DNA from: Spongiactinospora sp. TRM90649
GTDB lineage: Bacteria > Actinomycetota > Actinomycetes > Streptosporangiales > Streptosporangiaceae
Direction: 5' to 3'
Length of the DNA: 64,000 bases
Assembly: GCF_029382225.1 (NCBI RefSeq)
Contig: NZ_JARLTC010000013.1
Location: 173,316-237,315 of the forward strand
In this document: in pieces, positions 53,319 to 62,077 of the stretch
Layout: the number at the start of each line of letters is the position of its first letter
How positions within the stretch are numbered: position 1 is the stretch's first letter
The notes under the pieces: generated by a model
Told to the model about the DNA's origin: nothing
What the model saw: only the letters and a program-made list of their open reading frames with translations
Database searches by the model: none
Program-made: the position numbers and the translations under genes

Positions 53319-53714
53319 CTAAACGTGGCCAGGTGGACCAGGTCCAGGCGACGGAGCGTGCAGGCGAAGGCCGGGCGCCTTGTGCCAGCCGGTGATGTTG
53401 AGCAGGCGCTGCACGTGCCAGGGCGCCGACCGCAACGTCAGCACATGACCGCTGCCGTCGTCGTGCAGAGCGGCGGCGGTGGTGACCAGGGCGCGTAGCC
53501 CGCCGACGTCGATGAACGCCAGGCCACCCAGATCGACGATGAAGCTGCCGCCGCCCATTGAGGCCAGCGCCCGCCTCAGGGCGGGCAGGGTGGCATAGTC
53601 GACCTCACCCTCGATCCGCAGACCCGCACGATCGGCGAGCGGGGTGATGCGCAGGAGCTGGTCGGTCGCGGTGCGGGGGACGAGGGCGGGGGCAGGTGGG
53701 CTGGGGCTGTTCAC
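53319..53714 (-). CDS. STAS-domain protein, second copy
   Basis: 131 residues from GTG 53714. The STAS core reads LRIEGEVDYATLPALRRALA, FIVDLGGLAFIDVGGLRALV and WHVQRLLNITGW. The residue after the loop Asp, phosphorylated Ser in RsbV, is Val, and the next is Gly, so no phosphorylatable residue is present. This resembles stand-alone STAS regulators that work by binding alone. The N-terminus is Pro/Ala-rich. It follows the frameshifted kinase-like gene on the same strand, a natural partner pair. Confidence 0.8.
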   Translation of the reverse strand: MNSPSPPAPALVPRTATDQLLRITPLADRAGLRIEGEVDYATLPALRRALASMGGGSFIVDLGGLAFIDVGGLRALVTTAAALHDDGSGHVLTLRSAPWHVQRLLNITGWHKAPGLRLHAPSPGPGPPGHV

Positions 53715-53862
53715 ATCAGCTCCTATGGGGCGTACGGGACACGACGCCACGAAGGCCAGCGAAACCACATTGCGACGACGCGGTGACTTGCAAGCGAGGC
53801 ACGGTGCCCTGATCGTCCAGCGGATTCGACGGAGTGGAAAGCATCAATCCCGGGCAGGCTTA

Positions 53863-54217
53863 TCACCGCTGGTGATCACCAGTTGGATCAGATCGCCCCC
53901 TCCCCCGGCGATACACGCGCAGCCGCAGGTGGGCATGACCTACCACACCGTCGAGGCGGGCCTCGTCACACAGGCGGCGGATCAGCCACAGTCCGGCCAC
54001 GCGACAGGGGGGGTTCGGGTTCGGTGTCCATGTCGGCGCCGGTCAGGGTACCCGCGACAGCAACGACCTCCAGGTCAACGCCCGCCTCATCACACCGTGC
54101 GGTGAGGGTCCCGCCTCCACCGCCGTGCTGCAGCACGTTGGTGGCGGCCTCGTTGACGGCGATCCCCAAAATCCTCCAGGAACAACTCTGCAGCCGTACA
54201 TGTGCCTCGCAGTTCAT
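53863..54217 (-). pseudogene. RsbW/RsbT-like ATPase-domain protein with a frameshift in a C-run
   Basis: The GHKL ATPase N-box is readable in LGIAVNEAATNVLQHGGG, followed by strands ARCDEAGVDLEVVAVAG. The frame then passes a run of seven G on the plus strand (about 54007-54013) and loses similarity; with six instead of seven, it continues CRVAGLWLIRRLCDEARLDG, the expected end of such a domain, to a stop at 53863. The N-terminal part before the N-box is hard to delimit. It is either a sequencing error in the homopolymer, phase variation or a recent mutation. Confidence 0.55.
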
Positions 54218-54691
54218 TCCAGGCTGGCCGTACTCGTTCGTGGCCGCGCTGGAACCGGGTCGCAGCTCATGGACGGCGCCGGCCGCAGCGACGCTTCCAT
54301 CAGAACCTTGAGGCGATGGACCTTCTTGCCGAGCCGGCGCTCGGCGAGCTCGTCATGCCCGGACACCGCGATCGCCTCCCGAGACCGACCCCTGATCCAA
54401 CCGAAGAAGTGCCGCTTTCAGAGCAGCACGACAGGCAGCACAAGGACGGCCGTTCGCCGATCTCGAAGACGACGATTGCCGCAGGCCTTGCACGAAGGGT
54501 GCCCGAAACTGGTACAGCAGCGCCCTGACCTGCATGAACAACGAACGGTGCGTACGGCCCGGCCGAGAAGAGCGATCACTGCGGTTCCACACGACCGCCG
54601 TTCTGCCCGGTTGTCCCATCTCGCTTCTCGCGGCAGGTATTTCCGATGGTGACAGGGACCAGGCGGCTCGTGTGATCGGGCCACACCATCG
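54218..54691. other. Intergenic stretch without a recognised gene
   Basis: 474 bp between the ATPase-like gene and the plus-strand gene at 54692. Open frames on both strands show weak codon bias and no domain. It should contain the promoter of the ATPase/STAS pair and any promoter of 54692; no boxes were clear enough to name. Confidence 0.4.
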
Positions 54692-55282
54692 TTGAACCCA
54701 CCCCACCACCACACTCACGCTCCTCACCGAAGCGACCCGGACATCGACGTACAGCGCCACCTGCCGTTGAGCGTCTGGCTCGCCGCCACCGACACCGAAA
54801 CCGGCCCCGGCTCCGCGTGCCGTTATGGCTGCTGCCGGCCGGTCAGCACACTCCTCGCCCGGCATCTGATCACCACCTGCACACGGCTCGGCGGCCTGGC
54901 CATCGACATCGACGCAGCCGACCATGCCGTCGTCTCCAGCGCCTTGACCACCGGCTGCCGGGCCGTGGCCACCTTCACCGACCCCACCCAGGCCCACCGC
55001 TGCTGGCGGGCGCTGCAGCGCTTGCATCCCCGCCACGACCTGGAGGTCGCCGACCTACGCTTCACCCCGACAGACACCACCCACCGGACGCTCACCGATC
55101 TCCTCGGCACCGCCGACCTCGTCATCGCCAAACGCCATAGCCGCCAAAGCGAGCAGGTGGAGATGTCCCACCTAGCGGCACTGGTGAAGGGCATCGAGGA
55201 GAGGCTGAGCTGTGGAAGACGAGTTCACACCGGAGATCGTTCGGGAGCGGATTCCGATCGTCGGGCTGCCGGATGGACTTGA
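54692..55282 (+). CDS. Unrecognised protein, faintly methyltransferase-like, beside jetD
   Basis: Up to 196 residues; the true start may be later, for example TTG 54767. The stretch LARHLITTCTRLGGLAIDID followed by VVSSALTTGCRAVATFTDP recalls the first strands of N6/N4 DNA methylases encoded in actinobacterial mobile elements, but catalytic motifs are absent or changed. The 3' end overlaps the jetD start by 71 bp in another frame. It may be a decayed methylase or a new protein; its place directly before jetD makes it worth noting. Confidence 0.4.
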   Translation: MNPPHHHTHAPHRSDPDIDVQRHLPLSVWLAATDTETGPGSACRYGCCRPVSTLLARHLITTCTRLGGLAIDIDAADHAVVSSALTTGCRAVATFTDPTQAHRCWRALQRLHPRHDLEVADLRFTPTDTTHRTLTDLLGTADLVIAKRHSRQSEQVEMSHLAALVKGIEERLSCGRRVHTGDRSGADSDRRAAGWT

Positions 55283-56588
55283 GGCGTTCGCGGTCTACCC
55301 GGTAGGCCGGCGGCCGGAGGACCGTAGCGGTCGGCTCAGGCCACGGAACGCCGAGCTCTCCGCCGCCGGGGGCGTCGAAGGCTTCGCTCCGCCTGAAGGG
55401 CTGAGCAAGGACGAGCTCGTGTGGTTTCTGTCTAGGCCGTCCAGGCTCTGGGCGGGGATCCGCTCACGATGGCAGGAACGGGCCGTCGAGCTGACCTTCG
55501 CGATGGCACGGTGCGGAGGGATCATCGTCAAAGTGACCTTGGACGCGACCTACCGGATCGACATGATCGTCAGGGTTCGGCTCACGCCCTACTGGGCCGA
55601 GGTGGCACGTGAAAAGCTCAGCGAGCTGAAGGGCAAGAGCGATCCGGCGCTGCTGAGGTCGGGCCTGCTGTCCGTCCTGGAGGGGGTTCCGGAGCTCGCG
55701 GACGAACGCGGATTGCTCGCTGAACAGGCGCTGGCCGCCCCGTCCCTGCCGCCTTCGGGTTCACGGACTCGTGCGGCGCGGTGGTCCCCCTACGAGTTCG
55801 CGCTGAGGGTGGCGGCCTGGTGGTATCGGCGGCCGGAAGGGGCTAGGACGCCGACCGCGGACGAGGCGGCGGCGTGGGCGTTTCCGGAGAGGGACGCTTC
55901 GAAGGAGACATGGACGGGGCCACGGCGGCTCGCCGTGGAGAACCTGCTGGGAACGCGGCTCACCGAGGTGCTGAGCTTCCCCGACTACGAAATCAGGGTG
56001 CGGGGGCCGCTGACCTGGCGGATAGGCTCGGTGGCGGTCGATGCGAGGACGGCGAGACCTTGGGCGGGGCTGCCTTCGCACGGGGCCAGGCTGATGGGGG
56101 AGATCGACGTGTCAGGAGCCAGGGGCGTTTTCGTGGTCGAGAACCAGACGACTTTCCAGGAGGTCTGCGCGCTGCCGGGCATCGCTGATGAATGGATCAT
56201 CATCTGGGGCAAGGGCTATGCCACCCACGGCCTGATCGAGCTGCTTCGGGTGCTGGCTCCGGCTCGCGCGGCGATCTGGAACGACCTGGACGCCGACGGC
56301 GTCCGGATTGCCACGGTCCTCCAAGAGCGAACCGGCCTGTCGTTGACGCCGATCGGCATGAATGCCGATGACTGGGAGCAGGGTCCGCATCGCGCGGTCA
56401 CTCTTAAGGAACTGAATCGAGCGAAGGAGATCGCCGAGGAGCTGGCCGTTTCGGCGCCGGAACCCTGGCGGGAGCTCGCCCTTCGAATCGCCCGGCATCC
56501 GGAGCTGGCGGGAGAGAGTCGCGAGCAGCAGACGTTGCACGACGACGTGCTCCCCCGGGTGCCTGCGCTGCTCGCGGCGCTGCCTTAG
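55212..56588 (+). CDS. jetD: Wadjet JetD-type nuclease (DUF3322-DUF2220, TOPRIM-like)
   Basis: 458 residues. The N-terminal half corresponds to DUF3322 (arm and core; WFLSRPSRLWAGIRSRWQER), the C-terminal half to the TOPRIM-like DUF2220: acidic Glu in VFVVENQTTFQEV (about residue 310), then IIIWGKGYATHGL and the DxD-type IWNDLDADGVRIA (about 358). JetD cleaves plasmid DNA after the JetABC condensin has recognised a closed circle. The start is GTG 55212 with GAGGAGAGG upstream. Unlike typical Wadjet loci it is on the opposite strand from jetABC, ending 7 bp from the jetC stop. Confidence 0.88.
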   Translation: MEDEFTPEIVRERIPIVGLPDGLEAFAVYPVGRRPEDRSGRLRPRNAELSAAGGVEGFAPPEGLSKDELVWFLSRPSRLWAGIRSRWQERAVELTFAMARCGGIIVKVTLDATYRIDMIVRVRLTPYWAEVAREKLSELKGKSDPALLRSGLLSVLEGVPELADERGLLAEQALAAPSLPPSGSRTRAARWSPYEFALRVAAWWYRRPEGARTPTADEAAAWAFPERDASKETWTGPRRLAVENLLGTRLTEVLSFPDYEIRVRGPLTWRIGSVAVDARTARPWAGLPSHGARLMGEIDVSGARGVFVVENQTTFQEVCALPGIADEWIIIWGKGYATHGLIELLRVLAPARAAIWNDLDADGVRIATVLQERTGLSLTPIGMNADDWEQGPHRAVTLKELNRAKEIAEELAVSAPEPWRELALRIARHPELAGESREQQTLHDDVLPRVPALLAALP

Positions 56589-56595
56589 ACACCCC

Positions 56596-59500
56596 TCAGC
56601 CGGTCCGTCCTTCCATGAGCCACTGAGCGGTCAGCTCCACACGTCCTCGGTCCGGGTCGAAGCCCCATGCGCGTGTGGGCTGGTTGTAGGGATCGGTCGT
56701 CGAGGCGTGGGAGAACCAGAGGATCTCGCCACACTCGTCGGCCGCGTCGTAGATGACACTGTCCTGGCATGTACCGAGGATGGTCACGCTCTGCTGGGCG
56801 GCGACCCGGTTGAGCGCCGCGAGGACGTCCTTGCGATTGGCGTCGCCGAGGCTGTTGCCGAGTTCGTCCAGGACGAGGATGCGCCCAGGGACACTGTCGT
56901 CGGCGAGGAGCGCGGCCAGGACCAACTGGATCGCGAACACCTTGATCTGGGCGCCGTTGGCCACCTCCCGATAGGAGACGTATGTCCCGAGCGGAGAACG
57001 CCGCCACCTGGGGGTTACACGCCAGATCCATCCCTCGGCCGGGCGGGCAGGTCGGACGATCTCCAGCTCCAGACGGGCGCCATAGCCTCCGTCGCGGTCG
57101 AGGTCGAGGTGGTCGAGCCGATCGCTGATGTCGCGGAGCGCCCGCTCGACCGAGGTCTCGACCATGTCCTGGACCTTGGTGAGGTCATCATGCTTCGTCG
57201 CGAGTTCCTCCTCGGTTCTGTGGACGACCTCCGCACGTTCGGCACGGCTCCGGCGGATCCGCTCGGAGAGGATCTCATCATGCTCCTGCTCCGCCATGAG
57301 AAGGTCACGGATCGGTTGGGTCACCGTCGCGTAGGCCGAGCGGTGCGGCGCGCCTTTCTCCAGCGGATGTACGGGAGCGTCGAAGCCGGTGGCGATCCCG
57401 GCGAGAGCGGGCGTGACCGTCGTCGTCTCGTGGATCAGGCCGCTGACGGCATTCTTCAGCTGCGAGATCGTCTGGTCGAGCACCCGGGAAGAGGGCCGGC
57501 GGTCATCGACGCCCACGAGAGCGGCCGCAGACTTCAGGGTGTCGCCCCAGGCGGCGGTCCAGTCGATGAGACGGAGCCGGTCGCGTTCCTCCTGGAGCCG
57601 CCCGCGCTCGCGCTTCACCCTCCCGTGCTCGGTCTCCTTGTGCTTAATGTCTGCGGTCAGACGCTCGACCTCCGCCGCGTGGTTGTCCACCGCGCTCTTG
57701 GCGGTCGTGTACCGCTCGTCGGCCCCATGCCATTCCCGCTGCGCTTCGGCGAGGTTCTTCTGCGTTTCGCTGACGGCCAGCTCGCTGGCGGTGATGACCT
57801 TGCGTAGATCAGCCAGGGACACCGTCGCACGGGCGGCCTCAAGCAGCCGCTCGGCGTGCTCGAGCGCCTTCTTCTTCGCTGTCAGCTCCTCGACGGATTC
57901 CTCGTGCTCTCGGAGAGCCGCGTTCAAGGCCTCCCATGCTCTGGCCAAGCGTGCGGCACGGCCGAGGAAGGGTTCGGTGAATTCACCCAGCAGGGTTTCG
58001 GAGAGGTGGGCATCGTGGACGCGGCCTGGGGCGTCCCGATGCTCCTGCCGTGATTCCAAAACACTGAGAAATCGCGTGAGGCCGACCGAGCTCGTGACCC
58101 CCGGTACGGGAACCTGCGCCGGAGGAAGGTGGAGAGGGCCGTCGGCGAGGACGAGCGTGGAGCCCGGTATCCGGGCGAGTGCGGCCTCGGCGCAGTCCTG
58201 GTCGTCCGGGCCCACGACGAAGGCGTTGCGGTAACGCCAGAGCCTGGGCTCCCACTCAGAACGATGATCATCCTGGAGTTCCACGACGTCGGCGAGGCAG
58301 ACGGCGGGGACCCCGGCCTCGGCCAGGACCCCGAGGCCCTCCTGCGTGAAGCCGTCGTGTCCGTTCTCGACGGCGGCCAGTTGGTCCCTCGCAACGCGGA
58401 CCGACTTATCGGCTCGTTGAATAGAGAGACGCGCGGAGAGTTCCTGATCTGCCGCCGTTGCCGCCTGCGACTCGTGTTCATCGACAGATCGGCCGTCGGC
58501 GCCCGCGGCCAAGACCGTCAGCTCGCCGCGCCGGATCCTGTGCTGGTCGAGCTTCTCGTTGAGACGGCCGAGGCCATCGCGGAGGGACTCCTTCTTCTGA
58601 TCGGCGGTGTCCCGCGCCGCGCCCGCCTCGTCCAGAGCCTGCTGGAGTTCGGTGACCGAGGACAGCCGGATCTGCTCGGCTCGGAGTTCGTCGATCGATG
58701 TCCTCAGCTCCTGAAGCCGCTGGTCGGCGATCTGGAGTTCCGCCTCCTTGCGCGCGTCCTGCTCAGCCCTTTCGAGCAGGCCCTTGCCGAGGAAGATCTC
58801 CCATGAACGATCGGCCTGCTCAAGGTCGGATCGGGCCCGTCTCCGGCGTTCCAGGGCTTCGAGCTGGATATTCTCAACCAACTGCTGCCGTTGGTCCTCC
58901 GCTTGGCGATCGGCCAGGGTCTCGACCTGATCGGCATGGGCGCGCCGCAGTTCGAGCTCCTTGGTCAGCAGATGATCGCGTCCGGTCAGCGCGATCAGGG
59001 CGGCCCCGATCGTATCGGGCGACATGTCGGTCATCTGCTGCGAGAGCAGGGACGGGACAGAGGGACGGATCGGGGTGTCGAGATAGGCGAGGCAGCGAGG
59101 AGCAGCCCCGAAGAGCGTGCTGGCCATCTGACGTGAGCCGCGCTCGTTGTTGGTCGGCAGGCCCTGCCACGCGGCGTCAGCTTGGTTGAGCCGTTCCTGA
59201 TCGGTGGTGCCGGAGACGCCGTGCAGGCCCGGTGCCCAGCGCATGAGCACGTACGCGGGACGCTTGGAGACACGGATCCACACGGTGACCGGATCATCTG
59301 CACCAGCGTCATCACGGGCGAAGATTCCGACGACATAGCCGTGTTCGGCACCGCCGACTGCGGTGTCCAACCCCGCCGCGCCAGGTCGGAACAGCAGATT
59401 GGTGGCGTATCTGCCGTCCAGGTCCAGACGCCACTGGGGATCGCCGAGCAGCAGCGCGACCGCACTGAGGAAGGTGGTCTTGCCGGAGCCGTTGGAGTCA

Positions 59501-59685
59501 CCCTTGGGGCCTTGTCCGGTCACCGCCACGAAGCATCCGGGGACGACCGGGACGGGATGCGTCGTCAGGCGCGCGATGTCGAAGGTCTGCACCGCCACCA
59601 GCTTCCGGGAGCCGATCACCCCGCCCGTCCGCGAGCCGTCCGGCATCCTCCCGCTGAACAGGCCCCGGTTACCGGTCTTGGTCAT
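56596..59685 (-). CDS. jetC: Wadjet JetC-type SMC/MukB-like ATPase
   Basis: 1029 residues. Walker A is GDSNGSGKTTF (about residues 62-72); a long heptad-rich coiled coil fills roughly 250-430 and 620-780, with a hinge-like globular part between; Walker B is RILVLDELGNSLGDANR near residue 935, preceded by the signature-like GAQIKVFAIQ. This is the MksB/JetC loop-extruding motor. ATG 59685 overlaps the jetB end by 17 bp. A basic N-terminal extension of about 30 residues precedes the first strand. It is the last gene of the minus-strand operon. Confidence 0.9.
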   Translation of the reverse strand: MTKTGNRGLFSGRMPDGSRTGGVIGSRKLVAVQTFDIARLTTHPVPVVPGCFVAVTGQGPKGDSNGSGKTTFLSAVALLLGDPQWRLDLDGRYATNLLFRPGAAGLDTAVGGAEHGYVVGIFARDDAGADDPVTVWIRVSKRPAYVLMRWAPGLHGVSGTTDQERLNQADAAWQGLPTNNERGSRQMASTLFGAAPRCLAYLDTPIRPSVPSLLSQQMTDMSPDTIGAALIALTGRDHLLTKELELRRAHADQVETLADRQAEDQRQQLVENIQLEALERRRRARSDLEQADRSWEIFLGKGLLERAEQDARKEAELQIADQRLQELRTSIDELRAEQIRLSSVTELQQALDEAGAARDTADQKKESLRDGLGRLNEKLDQHRIRRGELTVLAAGADGRSVDEHESQAATAADQELSARLSIQRADKSVRVARDQLAAVENGHDGFTQEGLGVLAEAGVPAVCLADVVELQDDHRSEWEPRLWRYRNAFVVGPDDQDCAEAALARIPGSTLVLADGPLHLPPAQVPVPGVTSSVGLTRFLSVLESRQEHRDAPGRVHDAHLSETLLGEFTEPFLGRAARLARAWEALNAALREHEESVEELTAKKKALEHAERLLEAARATVSLADLRKVITASELAVSETQKNLAEAQREWHGADERYTTAKSAVDNHAAEVERLTADIKHKETEHGRVKRERGRLQEERDRLRLIDWTAAWGDTLKSAAALVGVDDRRPSSRVLDQTISQLKNAVSGLIHETTTVTPALAGIATGFDAPVHPLEKGAPHRSAYATVTQPIRDLLMAEQEHDEILSERIRRSRAERAEVVHRTEEELATKHDDLTKVQDMVETSVERALRDISDRLDHLDLDRDGGYGARLELEIVRPARPAEGWIWRVTPRWRRSPLGTYVSYREVANGAQIKVFAIQLVLAALLADDSVPGRILVLDELGNSLGDANRKDVLAALNRVAAQQSVTILGTCQDSVIYDAADECGEILWFSHASTTDPYNQPTRAWGFDPDRGRVELTAQWLMEGRTG

Positions 59686-60316
59686 GCGTAACGCCTCCTG
59701 TGCTGCAATTCCCGGTGGTACCGGCCGAACGCCGCCGCCGGATCACGTCCGCGAGCACCCCGTCCGGCTCGGCGAGCAGGACTAGCTCCTCCCAGAGCCG
59801 CGCGGATGCGGCGGGCGTGAGCCGTGCCAGCTGGGGTCCTGGGGCCAACTGCTTGTTCCTGCCAACGGTACGGACCAACCCTCGCGCAGCCAGCCCACAC
59901 AGGGCGTTCTGAACGTTGGTGTCAGAGACCTTGCTGTCGAAGATCTGCTCGCGGTCCACGGGCTCCCCGTGATCCCACCCGCTTCCCGTGATGCGTCCTT
60001 TAGCCCGCGGGATCGCGACACTGTGCAGCAGCAGGAGGACCAGGACAGCCCGCTCGGCCGGACTAAGGATCCCCTCCCCGGCCGCCGCCAGTTCCTCTCT
60101 GACGTCGTCGGCGTAACCTGAGATGTATCCCAGCCCGGTTCTGATCAGAACCCTGCCCTTCTCGTCCAGGCAGTGCCGAACGCTGTCCCGCAGTTCGGGG
60201 AGCTGAAGGGCGCGGTGTCGGTGCTCACGGACGGGAACCTCGGAGTCCTCAAGGGCCGTGACCGCGGCGCGTACCAGCGCCTGATCGGTGTCGTTCTGCT
60301 GCTCGATCCGGCTCAT
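59669..60316 (-). CDS. jetB: Wadjet JetB-type (MksE/KITE, DUF4194) protein
   Basis: 215 residues. The winged-helix KITE part is seen in SPAERAVLVLLLLHSVAI, then SKVSDTNVQNALCGLAARGL and LAPGPQLARLTPAASARLWE. JetB binds the JetA kleisin next to the JetC head. The C-terminal end, with GTTGNCSTGG, is probably disordered. The start overlaps the stop of the preceding 180-residue gene in ATGA. Size and order (between the kleisin and the SMC gene) fit Wadjet, except for the extra gene in between. Confidence 0.8.
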   Translation of the reverse strand: MSRIEQQNDTDQALVRAAVTALEDSEVPVREHRHRALQLPELRDSVRHCLDEKGRVLIRTGLGYISGYADDVREELAAAGEGILSPAERAVLVLLLLHSVAIPRAKGRITGSGWDHGEPVDREQIFDSKVSDTNVQNALCGLAARGLVRTVGRNKQLAPGPQLARLTPAASARLWEELVLLAEPDGVLADVIRRRRSAGTTGNCSTGGVTHDQDR

Positions 60317-60855
60317 CGTGGCGCTCGTCCTTCATCCTCGAGCCGCGGCAACCGGTCGAACGCCTCGCGAAGGACGTTGACCTGTGCCTCACTCCACGCG
60401 GCGACGCGCGGTCCCAGCCGGATCGTCTTCACCGTCGGGTCGAGCCACATCGCGGACCTGAGCAGAGCGATCCCGCTGCGGACCTTGCCGACGACCGTCT
60501 TGGGGAGTTCTCGCTCGCCGCGGGCCTCGGCCAGCGCGGCGATCACATCGGCCTCCAGCGCGGGAAGCCCCGGCCACAGATGGGCGTCCCTGTGCCGCCA
60601 GCAGCTTCCCAGACAGGCCGCGAAGGTGTGGACCAGCAGTGGAGATGGCCCTGAGCGAGGATCTTCGTCGAAGGGCTCAGCCCCCGGAGCCCAACCGAGT
60701 AGGGCGACCTGATCCGTTCCGAGTCTGGTCGTCACGAGCGAACGACCCGCCCTGATCGCCCCCGCCGAGAGCCGGGGGATGTCCGACGGATCGATCCGGC
60801 AAGCGCCCTCGGCCCGGAGCCGGGCCAGTTCCAGCCGGGTGGAACGGCTATTCAC
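60313..60855 (-). CDS. Extra 180-residue component of the Wadjet-like operon, function unknown
   Basis: The start is taken as GTG 60855, because AGGGGG lies just upstream; ATG 60873 would add six residues. It overlaps jetA at the start (8 bp) and jetB at the end (ATGA), so it is an integral operon member. The protein is soluble, with a Leu/Ala/Trp-rich body (LLVHTFAACLGSCWRHRDAH, ALLRSAMWLDPTVKTIRLG) and a closing helix NVLREAFDRLPRLEDEG. It could be a second KITE-like subunit or a target-recognition or regulatory part. No family is recognised; canonical Wadjet types have four genes. Confidence 0.75.
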   Translation of the reverse strand: MNSRSTRLELARLRAEGACRIDPSDIPRLSAGAIRAGRSLVTTRLGTDQVALLGWAPGAEPFDEDPRSGPSPLLVHTFAACLGSCWRHRDAHLWPGLPALEADVIAALAEARGERELPKTVVGKVRSGIALLRSAMWLDPTVKTIRLGPRVAAWSEAQVNVLREAFDRLPRLEDEGRAPR

Positions 60856-62077
60856 GAGGTTCCCCCTGATCATCGGGCTCTTCGCTCAGCCGGAGCTCGA
60901 CCTGCGACAGATGGGTGACGGAGGCGGCGGGATCCACGCGGAGAGCGTCCCGCATGACGATCTCGAATTTCGGATCGGAGACGCACGCGTGGAGCAGTCT
61001 GACAAGGAGCCCGGCGGCCCCCGGCCATCCCCGCTTCAGGAACAGCGCGGTGAGATCGACCTCGCTCTGCCTGGAGAGCAGGACCTCGGCCTGCGCCTTC
61101 GCGAGCTCCGACTTCCTCCGTTCACGCTCCTGCATCGCGGCGAACGGATCATCGCGCTCAGCGGCGGTGGAAGGTCTGGCGGGTTTGGCCCGCTCGGTGG
61201 GAGCCGGCGTCAGGCTCTCAAGCTCCCTGACGATCGTTTCAGGATTCAGGCGAGGGTGGGGCGGGTCGAACACGAACCCGCTCAACGCCTCGGCGAGGGC
61301 CTCGGGCGACGATCCTCTGGCGGCCGTCAGATACTGCTCGTGCCGGAGCAGGCCGAAGTCCTCCGCGCGGGCACCCTCCTCGAGGAGGCGCTCCACGAAG
61401 TCCGTCCGAGCGCCCAGATACCGCTGCGCCTCGACGGTCACCTCGTAGGCCATCGGATTGAGATGAGGAAACCGCTCGTTGACGAGTACTGTCACAGCTC
61501 TCACGTCCTCGATGAGGCGCGGATGCCGGTGCTGGTGCCGTTCGGCCACCATCACCTCGATCGACCGGCGCCTTACCAGCAGAAGAAGATAGTTCGCAGC
61601 GATCCCCAGCATCCCGCGGGCCTTCCACAGGGCGGATGCGACCTGGTCGCTCGTGGCGTCACCGCGCCGGATGGCAGCACCCGTCCGGTCCAGGAGCGAC
61701 AGAACCTCGTCGATACCGCCTTCGGACGCGATCCGCTGGAACACGAGAAGCCCGACGGGCGCGTTCGGATGAAGCAGATGACGTTCCTCGTTCTTCTTGT
61801 CAAACGCAGGAATCAGCATCCCGAGATCTTTGAAGGTCTCGTAGCGCTGGTCGAACCGCTGCTCATCGCAGACCCCCGCACACGCCGCCCAGATTTCCCC
61901 CCTGGTCAGCCCCTGAGCAGAGTCCCTTGTGGCGAACGCGTTGAAGACCGCCTCCGAGATCACATCGACCTGCGGCTCAGGACTAATCGCATCCGACCGG
62001 GCGGCGACCGGCGCGACGAAAGCCTCCCAGGCCGCGAGCCGATGCTTCTTCCCAGGGTCGGGATCCTCCTCGAACAA
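60848..62077 (-). CDS. jetA: Wadjet JetA-type (MksF, kleisin) protein
   Basis: 409 residues from TTG 62077, the first usual start after an in-frame TAG; a GAGGGG ribosome site lies 18 bp before it, so the start is uncertain. The N-terminal winged helix is seen in VFNAFATRDSAQGLTRGEIW and RYETFKDLGMLIPAFD, followed by helical bundles as in MukF/MksF. A charged linker (RPSTAAERDDPFAAMQERER) precedes a C-terminal winged helix that would bind the SMC base. Kleisins bridge the two JetC heads. It is somewhat shorter than typical JetA (about 480). First gene of the operon. Confidence 0.75.
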   Translation of the reverse strand: MFEEDPDPGKKHRLAAWEAFVAPVAARSDAISPEPQVDVISEAVFNAFATRDSAQGLTRGEIWAACAGVCDEQRFDQRYETFKDLGMLIPAFDKKNEERHLLHPNAPVGLLVFQRIASEGGIDEVLSLLDRTGAAIRRGDATSDQVASALWKARGMLGIAANYLLLLVRRRSIEVMVAERHQHRHPRLIEDVRAVTVLVNERFPHLNPMAYEVTVEAQRYLGARTDFVERLLEEGARAEDFGLLRHEQYLTAARGSSPEALAEALSGFVFDPPHPRLNPETIVRELESLTPAPTERAKPARPSTAAERDDPFAAMQERERRKSELAKAQAEVLLSRQSEVDLTALFLKRGWPGAAGLLVRLLHACVSDPKFEIVMRDALRVDPAASVTHLSQVELRLSEEPDDQGEPRE

